DNA of 64,000 bases, taken from contig VGCZ01000003.1 of NCBI GenBank assembly GCA_016869975.1, positions 62,001-126,000 of the forward strand, in the 5' to 3' direction. The notes beneath the pieces were generated by a model that ran no database searches, was not told the origin of the DNA, and saw nothing but the letters and a program-made list of their open reading frames with translations. Shown in pieces: positions 51,861-60,127 of this stretch; position 1 is the first letter of the stretch; each line of letters opens with the position of its first letter. The translations under genes and the position numbers were made by a program. Origin of the DNA: Alphaproteobacteria bacterium (GTDB lineage: Bacteria > Pseudomonadota > Alphaproteobacteria > Reyranellales > Reyranellaceae).

Positions 51861-51988
51861 TTCCTCCCTCTCCCCGCTTGCGGGGAGAGGGTCGGGGTGA
51901 GGGGCTGCGTCAGGTAGCGCACCACTGCCCTGCGCCACCTGCGAGTCCCCCTCACCCTAATCCTCTCCCCGCGAGCGGGGAGAGGGAA
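51861..51988. repeat. Composite palindromic repeat, copy 2
   Basis: Hairpin (CTCCCCGCTTGCGGGGAG core), GGGTGAGGGG-type box, a spacer containing TAGCGCACC...TGCGCCACCTG, an inverted CCCCTCACCC box and a second hairpin. Order, length (~128 bp) and spacer resemble 5554-5680. It lies between the MFS start and the GNAT stop. Confidence 0.88.
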
Positions 51989-52011
51989 TCCAAGATCTAG
52001 GTGAGTCTTCA

Positions 52012-52500
52012 TCACAGCCGCTTCTCGAGCACCACTTCGTAGTCGCCGAAGCCGGCCTTGCGGTAAGCGCGGATCGCCTGGTCGTTGTTGGCCAGCGAGC
52101 CCAGGCGCAGGCGCGTCACCCCGTGCGGGCGCACGCGCCGCTCGGCCTCGGCGACGAGCAACGCGGCGATGTCACGGCCGCGCAGCGCCGGCACGACGAA
52201 GACGTCGGAAATGTAGCCGAAGACGTTGGAGTCGGCGGTCTCCGCCGGGGCGTCGTCGGTCTCGATACGGCAGGCCATGTAGCCGACGCGTTGATCGCCG
52301 TCGAAGGCGACGACGATGCAGCCGTGATCGGTCGCGATCTTGCCGTGGATCTTGTTGAAATAGGCCTCGGCGATCTCGGCGCCGGGCAGGCGCGTGTCGT
52401 GCAGCGCGCGTTCGTGGTCGTTGAGCGCGGCGATGGCGTCGAGCAGAAACGGACGGTCCTCGAGCGTAGCGTCGCGCAGGACGATACTCAGCGCGCCCAT
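52012..52500 (-). CDS. GNAT-family N-acetyltransferase
   Basis: A 162-residue GCN5-type acetyltransferase. YISDVFVVPALRGRDIAALL is the beta4/motif A segment with the acetyl-CoA pyrophosphate loop (R-G-R-D-I-A), and NNDQAIRAYRKAGFGDYEVV is motif B. The acceptor is unknown. ATG 52500 overlaps the 3' end of the beta-lactamase-like gene by 13 bp. It is the last gene of the minus-strand operon running from 55206. Confidence 0.9.
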   Translation of the reverse strand: MGALSIVLRDATLEDRPFLLDAIAALNDHERALHDTRLPGAEIAEAYFNKIHGKIATDHGCIVVAFDGDQRVGYMACRIETDDAPAETADSNVFGYISDVFVVPALRGRDIAALLVAEAERRVRPHGVTRLRLGSLANNDQAIRAYRKAGFGDYEVVLEKRL

Positions 52501-53744
52501 ATTCCGGCGTCCTTCGAGGCGAAGCCCAGCGCGCGATAGGTCGCGTCGACCAACGACTGGCCGCGCTCGTTCATCAGCAGGCCGGGGCCCATGCGGTTCA
52601 TGCTGTAGCCGAAGCTCAGCCCGTTGGCCGGATCGGCGAAGCCCAGCGAGCCACCGGCGCCGACATGGCCGAACGCAGTGGGACCCATGATCACGCTGTC
52701 GCACGCCTCGCCCCAGATCTGGGGCGCCAGGCTGCGCTTGCGGTTGTCCATCGACTTCATGAAGCCCAGCGCGAAGCGCGTGGGGATGCGCAGGGTGGCG
52801 TCATCGTGCGTCGCCATCGACACCTCGCTCATGCGTGCGAGCGTCGCCTTGTCGACCAGCGCGCCGCCGCCATTGGCCAGCGGCGCGTACATGCCGGCGA
52901 GACCGCGTGCGTTGGTGACGCCGTTGGCGGCGCCGATCTCGGCGGCGCGGCCCTCGCGGGTGTTGGCACCACCCGAGCGCCATCTGCCGTTGTTGAAATA
53001 GAACAGCGCGGGGATCGACTGGGGTTCCTTGGCCAGGGCGATCATGAACGGCGTGCGCGCGTCCTTCGCCGCGTAGACGAAGGGGATGATCGGCGCGACG
53101 CGCGGCTCGATCGCCTCCGGCAGGCCGATCCAGAAATCGACACCCAACGGCCGGGCGATCTCGTCCTGGAAGAACGTGCCGAGCGACTTGCCGGATACGC
53201 GTCGCACCATCTCGCCGACCGTCCAGCCGAAGGTGAAGCCGTGATAGCCGTTGCGCGTGCCCGGCTCCCAGAATGGCGCCTCGGCCGCCAGCCGACTGGT
53301 CCAGTGGTGCCAGTCGTAGGACGATTCCTTGTCGACGGGATCGCGCAGCGCCGGCACCGCCGCGGAATGATCGAGCATCATGCGCGTGGTGACGCGCTCC
53401 TTGCCCCGGGCGGCGAATTCCGGCCAGCGCTCTTTCACCGGCGCGTCGATGTCGAGCTGGCCGCGGCTCGAGAGCACATGTGCGCAGATCGCGGTCGCGC
53501 CTTTGGTGCAGGAGAACACGACGCTGACCGTGTCGCGCGTCCACGGCGCGCTGGTCTTGGGATTGGCCAGCCCGCCCCATAGATCGACCTTGGTCTCGCC
53601 GCCCAGCGTGACGCAGACCGAGGCGCCGACCTCGCCGTTGACGCGGAAATTGTCGATAAAGGCCCGCGCCACGCCATCGAAGCCCGGCGCGACTTTTCCT
53701 TCGACGATCGACGTGTCGCCGACTTTCTCTTTCAGCGCGCTCAT
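52488..53744 (-). CDS. Serine hydrolase, class C beta-lactamase/esterase-like
   Basis: A 418-residue penicillin-binding-like hydrolase with no signal peptide. The SxxK nucleophile motif is Ser78-Cys-Thr-Lys81 in VVFSCTKGAT, the Tyr motif is in RNGYHGFTFG, and the C-terminal HVGAGGSLGFAD provides the KTG-equivalent. The cytosolic location and the GYHG context favour EstB-type esterase activity rather than beta-lactam resistance. It overlaps its upstream neighbour by ATGA. Confidence 0.9.
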   Translation of the reverse strand: MSALKEKVGDTSIVEGKVAPGFDGVARAFIDNFRVNGEVGASVCVTLGGETKVDLWGGLANPKTSAPWTRDTVSVVFSCTKGATAICAHVLSSRGQLDIDAPVKERWPEFAARGKERVTTRMMLDHSAAVPALRDPVDKESSYDWHHWTSRLAAEAPFWEPGTRNGYHGFTFGWTVGEMVRRVSGKSLGTFFQDEIARPLGVDFWIGLPEAIEPRVAPIIPFVYAAKDARTPFMIALAKEPQSIPALFYFNNGRWRSGGANTREGRAAEIGAANGVTNARGLAGMYAPLANGGGALVDKATLARMSEVSMATHDDATLRIPTRFALGFMKSMDNRKRSLAPQIWGEACDSVIMGPTAFGHVGAGGSLGFADPANGLSFGYSMNRMGPGLLMNERGQSLVDATYRALGFASKDAGIWAR

Positions 53745-54403
53745 GTCGTTTTCACCCCGAAGGCGCGCAGCAGGAAGCGCGCGCATTGTTCCAGGCCATG
53801 GCCGTCGATCGAATGGCCGACGCCCTTGGCGGCGTAGCTGCCGACCCGCACGCCCACCGTCTTCAGCGCCGTCTCGGCGCGATCCATCATCTCGAACGGC
53901 ACCATGGGATCGGCGTCACCGTGGATCAGCAGCACCGGCGGCTTCGACTTGATCTCGGCCGCCAAGGTGTCGATGCCAGGCAGCAGGCCGGAGAAGCCGA
54001 CGATGCCGGCGAGCTCCTTCTCGCGCCGCAACCCGACATGCAGCGCCATCATCGTGCCCTGAGAGAACCCGACCAACGCGGTGTCGGCCTCGGTCAGCCC
54101 GTACTCGGCCAGCAGGGTTTCGAGGAAGGTCTCGACGAAGGGCGCCGCGCCGCGCACCCCGGCCAGCATCAAATGCGGATCCAGGCTGGAGATGCCGAAC
54201 CACTGATAGCCGAAGGGATTGCCCTCGCAGGGGTAGGGCGCGTTGGGTGCGTGAAAGGCGACGTCGGGCATCAGCGGCGCCAATGGCTCGGCCAGGCCGA
54301 TCAGGTCGTTGCCGTCGGCGCCGTAGCCGTGCAGCAAGACCACCAGCTTCTTGGGCTTGCCGCCGCTCAAGGGGTCGTGCACCGCGCCTTCGAGCTCGAA
54401 CAT
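53741..54403 (-). CDS. Carboxylesterase/phospholipase-type alpha/beta hydrolase
   Basis: A 220-residue acyl-protein-thioesterase/YpfH-like hydrolase: VLLHGYGADGNDLIGLAEPL, nucleophile Ser114 in ALVGFSQGTMMALH, Asp in LLIHGDADPMVP and His in GVGHSIDGHG, giving a complete triad. Substrates are small esters or lysophospholipids. The start overlaps the AlkA-type stop (TGATG). Confidence 0.9.
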   Translation of the reverse strand: MFELEGAVHDPLSGGKPKKLVVLLHGYGADGNDLIGLAEPLAPLMPDVAFHAPNAPYPCEGNPFGYQWFGISSLDPHLMLAGVRGAAPFVETFLETLLAEYGLTEADTALVGFSQGTMMALHVGLRREKELAGIVGFSGLLPGIDTLAAEIKSKPPVLLIHGDADPMVPFEMMDRAETALKTVGVRVGSYAAKGVGHSIDGHGLEQCARFLLRAFGVKTT

Positions 54404-55206
54404 CAGGACCTCCGACGCGCCGCGGTCTTTTTCTTCGCCGCTTTCTTCTTAGCAATCTTCTTCTTCGCCGCGGGCTTCTTCGGCGCGGCCGCGCGCGCGG
54501 CCTTGCGTTCTTGCTTCGCCAGACGTTCGGCCTCGCGGCGCGCGACGGCGGCCGGGCTGTCGCTGAAATCCGGCATGTTGTGGCGGTAGTGCCAGAGGAA
54601 CAGCGACGCCACCGTGCGCCATGGCCGCCAGGCCTCGGCCATCTTCAGGAGCTTCTTCGGGTCGGGACGTCGGCGCAGGCCGAAGAAATGCTGCGCGGCG
54701 ACGATGATGCCGAGATCGTTGGCCGGCATGACATCGGGGCGGCCGAGAGCGAACATCATGTAGATCTCGGCGGTCCAACGGCCGATGCCCTTGGCCTGCG
54801 TCAGCATGGCGATCACGGCTTCGTCGTCGAGTTCGGGCAGCGCCTCGAAGACGATGCGCTTCTCCGCCGTGTCGAGCGCCAGCGAGCGTGCGAACTTCAC
54901 CTTGTTGTTGCTGAGGCCGCAGGCGCGCAGCTGCTCGTCGCTGAACCCCAGCAGGCGCTCGGGCGTCATCGGATTCACCAGGGCCGCGACGCGATCCCAG
55001 ATGCTGCGCGCGGCGTAGACCGAGACCTGCTGGCCGACGATGGCGCGCAGCAGCGCGGCGTAGCCTTCATCGGCGCGGCGCAAAGGCGGCGGGCCGTAGG
55101 TCGCGAGTCCGGCGGCGAAGCGCTGATCAATCGTGCCCAGCGCGGCCATGCCTTCCAGCACATGCTGGTCGGTGAGACGAAACGGAATCGACATGGCCGG
55201 CGACAT
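54403..55206 (-). CDS. DNA-3-methyladenine glycosylase, AlkA/HhH-GPD
   Basis: A 267-residue base-excision glycosylase for alkylated purines. The HhH-GPD motif is LTQAKGIGRWTAEIYMMFAL, followed by PANDLGI with the catalytic Asp; AIVGQQVSVYAARSIW is the typical helix before it. It lacks AlkA's N-terminal beta domain. The last ~45 residues are an Ala/Lys repeat tail (AAKKKIAKKKAAKKK) that probably adds non-specific DNA affinity. The start is ATG 55206 or 55194. First gene of a four-gene overlapping operon, divergent from gluQ (36-bp gap). Confidence 0.92.
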   Translation of the reverse strand: MSPAMSIPFRLTDQHVLEGMAALGTIDQRFAAGLATYGPPPLRRADEGYAALLRAIVGQQVSVYAARSIWDRVAALVNPMTPERLLGFSDEQLRACGLSNNKVKFARSLALDTAEKRIVFEALPELDDEAVIAMLTQAKGIGRWTAEIYMMFALGRPDVMPANDLGIIVAAQHFFGLRRRPDPKKLLKMAEAWRPWRTVASLFLWHYRHNMPDFSDSPAAVARREAERLAKQERKAARAAAPKKPAAKKKIAKKKAAKKKTAARRRS

Positions 55207-55242
55207 AGCACGGCGTTCCGAAGCGCGCTAACGTCGCGGGCC

Positions 55243-56073
55243 ATGTCCTCCGTGGTCACCCGCTTCGCGCCCAGCCCGACCGGCTATCTCCATCTCGGCC
55301 ACGCCTTCTCGGCGCTCACCGCGTGGCACGCCGCGCGCGACGTTGGCGGCCGCTTTCTGCTGCGTATCGAGGACATCGACATCCGCCGCTGCAAGGCGGA
55401 ATTCACCGAGGCGATCCTGGTCGATCTCGCCTGGCTCGGTCTCGACTGGGATGGCGAAGTGCGCCGCCAGTCCAGGCACTTCGATGATTACGGCGCCGCG
55501 CTCGACCGGCTCGGCGGCATGGGCCTGGTCTATCCCTGCTTCTGCACCCGCGCCGACATCGCCGCCGCGCAGAGCGCGCCGCATGGTCCCGACGGCCCGC
55601 TCTATCCCGGCACGTGCCGCCATCGTACTCCAGAGGAACGCCGTCAGTTGATGCAAGCCGGCACCGAGTTCGCGCTCCGCCTCGACGTCGAGAAGGCGGC
55701 GGCCGCCGCCGGGCCCTACCGCTTCCACGATGCGCTGTGCGGCGACGTCGAGGGCGATCCGCTACTGTTCGGCGACGTGGTGATCGCGCGCAAGGACACG
55801 CCGACCAGCTACCACCTCGCCGTCACCGTCGACGACCATCTGCAGGGCGTCACCCTGGTGACGCGCGGCGAGGACCTCTATCCCGCCACGCATGTCCATG
55901 TGCTGCTGCAACGCCTGCTGGACTACGCCACGCCGCGTTACGCCCATCACCGGCTGCTGACCGACGCCGACGGCCGCCGCTTCGCCAAGCGCGACCGCTC
56001 GCTGACGCTGCGCGCGATGCGCGAGTCGGGCGTCTCGGCCGCCGAGGTCCGCCGCCAGGCAGGCTTCGTCTAG
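55243..56073 (+). CDS. gluQ: Glutamyl-Q tRNA(Asp) synthetase
   Basis: The 276-residue truncated GluRS paralogue attaches glutamate to queuosine in tRNA(Asp). The HIGH-type motif is H-L-G-H at 17-20 in SPTGYLHLGH, the zinc ligands are in PCFCTRAD and YPGTCRHR, and the degenerate KMSKS region is RRFAKRDRS. It lacks an anticodon-binding domain, as the family does. The frame is open far upstream, but only ATG 55243 begins the conserved N-terminus. Its stop shares the CTAG with the convergent gene. Confidence 0.95.
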   Translation: MSSVVTRFAPSPTGYLHLGHAFSALTAWHAARDVGGRFLLRIEDIDIRRCKAEFTEAILVDLAWLGLDWDGEVRRQSRHFDDYGAALDRLGGMGLVYPCFCTRADIAAAQSAPHGPDGPLYPGTCRHRTPEERRQLMQAGTEFALRLDVEKAAAAAGPYRFHDALCGDVEGDPLLFGDVVIARKDTPTSYHLAVTVDDHLQGVTLVTRGEDLYPATHVHVLLQRLLDYATPRYAHHRLLTDADGRRFAKRDRSLTLRAMRESGVSAAEVRRQAGFV

Positions 56074-56771
56074 GCGGCCTTCTTCTTCGGCTTCTTCATG
56101 CCGACGGCAACCTCCGCCGCGCTACCAAACAACTGAGAGAGCACCGGCATGCCATTTTGGTAGTCCCTGGCTTTGCTCTCCACCTCGTCTTTCGTCATGA
56201 AGGGAAAGCGCGCCCAGATGTCGGAGTTCGACTTGATCAGCTTCGTCCAGGCGTAGAACAGCGGGCTCGCGGGATTGATCAGGTGGGCGTCGACGTCCGG
56301 CGCGAAGGGATAGCGCGTAACGTAGGGGTTCGTGTTGCCATGCCCCGAGCAACTATGTCCCCAGAACGTGACGGTACCGCCGAGCATCCCGGCGAGCTTC
56401 TCGCAGAAGCCGCTTCGGCCGCCGAGTTGGCAGGCGTAGAAGATCACCTGACAGCCCGGAGCGGCGGCCGTCCTGATGGCATCCGACAGTCGTTTGAGAT
56501 CGCCCATGCCAATGTTGGCGGAGCCGATCCTGTTGCGATCGCCGTGGCCGAAATAGGCGATCACGTCGAGCATGGTCGACTTTTCGATGGCCTTGAGCAT
56601 CTTGTTGCGGTCGTCGACGTCGTCGAGCAGGACTGGCTTGTCGAGGCCCCACAAGTTCGAGAAGTACTTCGCGCCGGGAACGAAGACGCCGGTGGCGTCC
56701 TTGTAGCCGATGCCGTTTTCGGGATTGATGCCTGCCTTGTTGACGCTCTGAGCCAGAACCAGACCGCGCAT
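56070..56771 (-). CDS. Predicted caspase-like (clan CD/CHAT-like) protein
   Basis: A 233-residue protein, no signal peptide. Two segments have the spacing and form of a clan-CD peptidase core: LDVIAYFGHGDRNRIGSANI (His76 after a hydrophobic strand, H-G motif) and CQVIFYACQLGG (Cys114 at the end of the next strand), as in CHAT and caspase-fold proteins. The rest, including VLLDDVDDRNKMLKAIEKS before and a Lys-rich end (KKPKKKAA), gives no further match. GGGGGAG lies 7 nt before the ATG. The gene upstream encodes a three-repeat protein with the same 20-nt upstream motif, so the two are probably co-regulated. Protease activity is inferred. Confidence 0.72.
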   Translation of the reverse strand: MRGLVLAQSVNKAGINPENGIGYKDATGVFVPGAKYFSNLWGLDKPVLLDDVDDRNKMLKAIEKSTMLDVIAYFGHGDRNRIGSANIGMGDLKRLSDAIRTAAAPGCQVIFYACQLGGRSGFCEKLAGMLGGTVTFWGHSCSGHGNTNPYVTRYPFAPDVDAHLINPASPLFYAWTKLIKSNSDIWARFPFMTKDEVESKARDYQNGMPVLSQLFGSAAEVAVGMKKPKKKAA

Positions 56772-56828
56772 TGATCGTCTCCCCCTTCGTCTTGGGTCAT
56801 CCTCTTATCGCCGCTCCAAGCCTCTTGC

Positions 56829-56848
56829 GCTGTTCCCTGCGGCACACT
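56829..56848 (-). promoter_or_regulatory. 20-nt motif upstream of caspase-like gene
   Basis: Minus-strand sequence AGTGTGCCGCAGGGAACAGC directly follows the stop of the repeat-protein gene. It matches the motif at 57258-57277 at 17 of 20 positions. It may be a promoter/operator or a duplicated intergenic segment. Confidence 0.55.
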
Positions 56849-57208
56849 TCATTGCGCGACGTCGCGATCGTGCCTGGGCGCGTTGCGGCGAGCCCAGGCG
56901 TCAAGCAGCGGGCCATAGGCCGGCGCCAGCGGCGGGTTGACCATCTTCAGGATCGCGGCCAGGGCGTAGCCATTGGCCGGACGCGTGGACCACGAGTCGA
57001 GCATCGGTCCGTAGAGCTCGGCGACCGGCGGGTTCACGCGCTTGAGGATGCCCGCCAGCACGCGCTGGCAGCCCAGTCCCGGCGCGCAGCCGGCCAGGCG
57101 CAGCCAGTCGTCGAGCGGCGCGTCACAGACCGGCGCCTGGCCGGGGTTGATCTGGCGGATAATGCGGACCAGCTCTTCGCGGCTGGCGGCTGAAAGGAAA
57201 GCGGACAT
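56849..57208 (-). CDS. Small protein of three 25-residue repeats
   Basis: A 119-residue protein of unknown family. Three copies of an (L/I)-x-x-I-(L/I)-(K/R)-x-(I/V)-N-P ... P-(L/M)-(L/D)-D-x-W unit are visible: residues 11-35 (RIIRQINPGQAP...LDDW), 49-73 (GILKRVNPPVAELYGPMLDSW without the first L) and 81-105 (AILKMVNPPLAPAYGPLLDAW). The first is most diverged and has Cys in place of Tyr. Such short helical repeats suggest a binding or oligomerisation module. GGAGG lies 4 nt before ATG 57208. It is encoded 77 bp upstream of the caspase-like gene. Confidence 0.7.
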   Translation of the reverse strand: MSAFLSAASREELVRIIRQINPGQAPVCDAPLDDWLRLAGCAPGLGCQRVLAGILKRVNPPVAELYGPMLDSWSTRPANGYALAAILKMVNPPLAPAYGPLLDAWARRNAPRHDRDVAQ

Positions 57209-57257
57209 GGTGGCCTCCGGCGCGGGAGGATCACCATGTCGCCATCCGTGGCCAACG

Positions 57258-57277
57258 GCTGTTCCCTAGGTCACACT
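57258..57277 (-). promoter_or_regulatory. 20-nt motif upstream of repeat-protein gene
   Basis: Minus-strand AGTGTGACCTAGGGAACAGC, overlapping the last codon and stop of the CoA transferase gene. Shared with 56829-56848 (consensus AGTGTGNCNNAGGGAACAGC). Confidence 0.55.
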
Positions 57278-58461
57278 GCCTTGCGCGCGCGCAGATCGGC
57301 GATGGCGGCCTGGTCGTAGCCCAACTCGGCGAGGATCTCGTCTGTATGCTCTCCGGCCTCCGGCGCACCATGGTGCTCGTCGAGCGCCGTACGGCTCATG
57401 CCGATGGGCTGGTTCACCAGGTGGATCTCGCCCAGCGTCTTGTGCTGGACCGCGACTTCCATCTTGTTGTGGATCACCTGCTCGTCGGCGAAGACCTGGT
57501 CCATCGAGTAGATGTGGCCGCAAGGCACGCCGCCCTTGTTCAACGCGTCGACCCAGTGCTGGCTGGTCTTGCCCTTGGTGATCGCGTTGATCTGCGCGTT
57601 CATCTCGACGCGGTTCTTCGAGCGATCCGCGGGCGTCTTGAACAGCGGATCGGTCTTCCAGTCGTCGCGCCCCATGATGGCGCAGAAGCGCTCCCAGATC
57701 GCGCCGGGCGAGGTGGCGATGTTGATATGGCCGTCGCTGGTGACGAACACGCCCGTGGGAATGCCGGTGGGGTGATCGTTGCCGGCCTGCGGCGCCACCT
57801 TGCGATCCATAGTCCAGCGCGCCGCTTGGAAGTCGCACAGCGCCAGCAACGCCTGCAAGAGCGAGGTGTGTACCCACTGGCCCTCGCCCGAGGTCTCGCG
57901 CTCCAGCAACGCGGCGAGGATGCCGAAGGAGAGGTAGATGCCGGCGCTCGAATCGGCCACGGCGATGCCGGCGCGCACCGGCCCCTGGCCGGGAATACCG
58001 GTGACCGACATCAGGCCGCTCATGCCCTGGGCGATCTGGTCGTAGCCGGGTCGGTTCGCATACGGCCCGCTCTGGCCGAAGCCGGAGATGCTGCCCAGCA
58101 CGATGCGCTTGTTGATCGAGCGCAGGGTCTCGTAGTCGAGCCCGAGCCGCTTCTTCACATCGGGCCGGTAATTCTCGACCACGACGTCCGAGACCTTCAC
58201 CAGCTTGTGCAGCACGGCGCGGCCTTCCTCGGTCTTGAGGTTGAGCGTGATCGAGCGCCGGTTGCGCTGCAGGTTCTGGAAGTCGCTGCCATGGCGGCCG
58301 CCGCCCAGGATCTCGACCGTGCCCGAATCTTCGATCTTGATGACGTCGGCGCCCCAATCGGCGAGCTGGCGCGCCGCGGTGGGGCCGGCTCGGGCACGGG
58401 TGAGGTCGAGGACCTTGAAGCGGGCCAGCGGTCCGGTGCGGCGAGTACGCGTGTCGGGCAT
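57271..58461 (-). CDS. CaiB/BaiF-type class III CoA transferase (second)
   Basis: A 396-residue enzyme of the same family as the 19900 gene but clearly not a recent duplicate. It has LARFKVLDLTRARAGPTAAR, WGADVIKIEDSG, the catalytic Asp in NRPGYDQIAQGMSGLMSVTG and the GEGQWVHTSLLQALLAL helix. The ...ARAGPTAARQLADWGAD form resembles formyl-CoA transferase-like proteins. Divergent from the HIT gene with a 75-bp gap. Confidence 0.92.
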   Translation of the reverse strand: MPDTRTRRTGPLARFKVLDLTRARAGPTAARQLADWGADVIKIEDSGTVEILGGGRHGSDFQNLQRNRRSITLNLKTEEGRAVLHKLVKVSDVVVENYRPDVKKRLGLDYETLRSINKRIVLGSISGFGQSGPYANRPGYDQIAQGMSGLMSVTGIPGQGPVRAGIAVADSSAGIYLSFGILAALLERETSGEGQWVHTSLLQALLALCDFQAARWTMDRKVAPQAGNDHPTGIPTGVFVTSDGHINIATSPGAIWERFCAIMGRDDWKTDPLFKTPADRSKNRVEMNAQINAITKGKTSQHWVDALNKGGVPCGHIYSMDQVFADEQVIHNKMEVAVQHKTLGEIHLVNQPIGMSRTALDEHHGAPEAGEHTDEILAELGYDQAAIADLRARKAV

Positions 58462-58536
58462 CGGTCGAATGTCTCGTTGTTTGAGCCAACTCTGCTAGCA
58501 TCGCGCGGAACGAACACCGCTGTCGAGGAGCCGGCT

Positions 58537-58965
58537 ATGGCGCTTCCGTCCGATCCGAATTGCGTCTTCTGCAAGATCGTCGCCGGTACGATCCCGTGCT
58601 TCCGCCTCTACGACGATGAGACGACCATCGCCTTCATGGATATCAACCCGGCCAACGAGGGCCACGCCCTCGCCGTCGCCAAGGGCCACTGGCCGACCGT
58701 GCACGACATCCCCGCCGACGTGCTGGGTGCCGTCGCGCGCACGGCGCAACGCGTTGCGAAGGCGGTGCACAAGACCCTGAATCCCGACGGCATCAACCTG
58801 ATCCAGGCCAACGGCCCGGGCGCGGCGCAAAGCGTGCCGCACCTGCACATCCACATCCTGCCGCGCTGGAACAACGACGGCCTGGCGATCAACTGGCATC
58901 CGAAGCCGGGCGACATGGCGAAGATCAAGGCTCTCCACGAGCGTATCCTCGCCAACATGGCATGA
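58537..58965 (+). CDS. HIT-family nucleotide hydrolase
   Basis: The 142-residue histidine-triad protein has the His102-x-His104-x-His106 motif in VPHLHIHILPRW and an N-terminal CxxC-type site (Cys9/Cys12 in NCVFCKIVAG). It likely hydrolyses nucleoside phosphoramidates or AMP-linked substrates (HinT/Fhit-like). GAGGAG precedes ATG 58537. Confidence 0.93.
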   Translation: MALPSDPNCVFCKIVAGTIPCFRLYDDETTIAFMDINPANEGHALAVAKGHWPTVHDIPADVLGAVARTAQRVAKAVHKTLNPDGINLIQANGPGAAQSVPHLHIHILPRWNNDGLAINWHPKPGDMAKIKALHERILANMA

Positions 58966-59077
58966 CGTGTCTTTTCCTGCCCCTTCCCGGTGAAGGGATA
59001 AGAACACGTGTCCTCGCCAACACGGGCCGAGACGTGCTTAGATCGAGTCAGGAAGATATGTCGTTGGGGAGGATCTT

Positions 59078-60109
59078 ATGCGCGCGTTCCGCGCCGCCGG
59101 GCTGATCGCTGGCCTGACCATCACAGTACTCGCGTCGCCCGCGTTCGCGCAGGGCAAGCTCAACATGTACTGCACCGCCAACGAGGAGTGGTGCAAGGTC
59201 ATGGCCAACGAGTTCAACAAGAAGACCGGCATCGACATCGCCTTCACGCGCCGCGGCACCGGCGAGACCTACGCGATGCTCAAGGCCGAGAAGGACAACC
59301 CCAAGGGCGACATCTGGTGGGGTGGCACCGGCGATCCGCATCTGCAGGCCGCCGAGGAGAAGCTCACCGTCAAGTACGAGCCGGCGATCCTCAAGGAGCT
59401 ACATCCCTGGGCCAAGGCGCAGTGGGACCGCAGCGGCGGTCGCACGGTCGGCATCTACATGGGCGCCATCGGCTTCGTCTACAACAAGGAAGTCGCGGCC
59501 AAGAAGGGCGTGACGCCACCGGCCTGCTGGGCCGATCTGCTGAAGCCGGAATTCAAGGGCGAGATCCAGATGCCCAACCCGCACTCGTCGGGCACCGCCT
59601 ACACGACGATCGCCACGCTCGTGCAGCTCTGGGGCGAGGACAAGGCCTTCGAGTACCTGAAGCAGCTGCACGCCAGTATCAACCAGTACACCAAGCAGGG
59701 CCCGGCGCCGGGCCAGGCGGCGGCGCGTGGTGAGACCATGATCGCGATCACGTTCCTGCACGACGGCGCCATGAGCAAGCGGCGCGGCTTCCCGGTCGAA
59801 GGCGTGGCGCCGTGCGAGGGCACGGGCTACGAGATCGGCTCGATGTCGATCATCGACGGCGCGCGCAATCTCGCCAACGCCAAGCGCTACTACGACTTCG
59901 CGCTGTCGGTCGACGGCCAGAGGCTGGCCGACGCCGGCGAGAGCTACCAGGCGCCGTCGAACCGGGGCACGCCGCCGTCGCCGTACTCGCCGGATCTCTC
60001 GAAGATCAAGCTGATCGACTACGACTTCGCCAAGTACGGCTCGAGCGCCGAGCGTCGCCGCCTGCTGGCGCGCTGGGACGCCGAGCTGAAGGTCGGCGCG
60101 CCGAAGTAG
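59078..60109 (+). CDS. Fe(III)-type ABC transporter substrate-binding protein
   Basis: A 343-residue periplasmic binding protein of the AfuA/FbpA/ThiB family with a signal peptide ending SPAFA-QG. LNMYCTANEEWCKVMANEFN, FTRRGTGETYAMLKAEKDN and GDIWWGGTGDPHLQAAEE form the first lobe; EGEGTGYEIG-like CEGTGYEIGSMSI is the hinge region. The specific metal or ligand is not certain. First gene of a three-gene importer operon. GGGGAGG precedes the ATG. Confidence 0.92.
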   Translation: MRAFRAAGLIAGLTITVLASPAFAQGKLNMYCTANEEWCKVMANEFNKKTGIDIAFTRRGTGETYAMLKAEKDNPKGDIWWGGTGDPHLQAAEEKLTVKYEPAILKELHPWAKAQWDRSGGRTVGIYMGAIGFVYNKEVAAKKGVTPPACWADLLKPEFKGEIQMPNPHSSGTAYTTIATLVQLWGEDKAFEYLKQLHASINQYTKQGPAPGQAAARGETMIAITFLHDGAMSKRRGFPVEGVAPCEGTGYEIGSMSIIDGARNLANAKRYYDFALSVDGQRLADAGESYQAPSNRGTPPSPYSPDLSKIKLIDYDFAKYGSSAERRRLLARWDAELKVGAPK

Positions 60110-60127
60110 CGCCGGCCTCGCTCCTTC

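Noticed and set aside
51852-51938. 29-residue N-terminal extension of the MFS transporter
   Set aside because: It would translate the palindromic repeat into PHPDPLPASGERE, a typical artefact of these elements; ATG 51851 starts the helix-1 region.
54247-55242. N-terminal extension of gluQ (608-codon frame)
   Set aside because: The upstream part is antisense to the AlkA gene and has no GluRS similarity; the conserved N-terminus starts at ATG 55243.
57258-57277. GGGAAC motif as an EcfG general-stress promoter
   Set aside because: The consensus needs GTT about 16-17 nt after GGAAC; neither copy has it, so only a generic shared motif is claimed.
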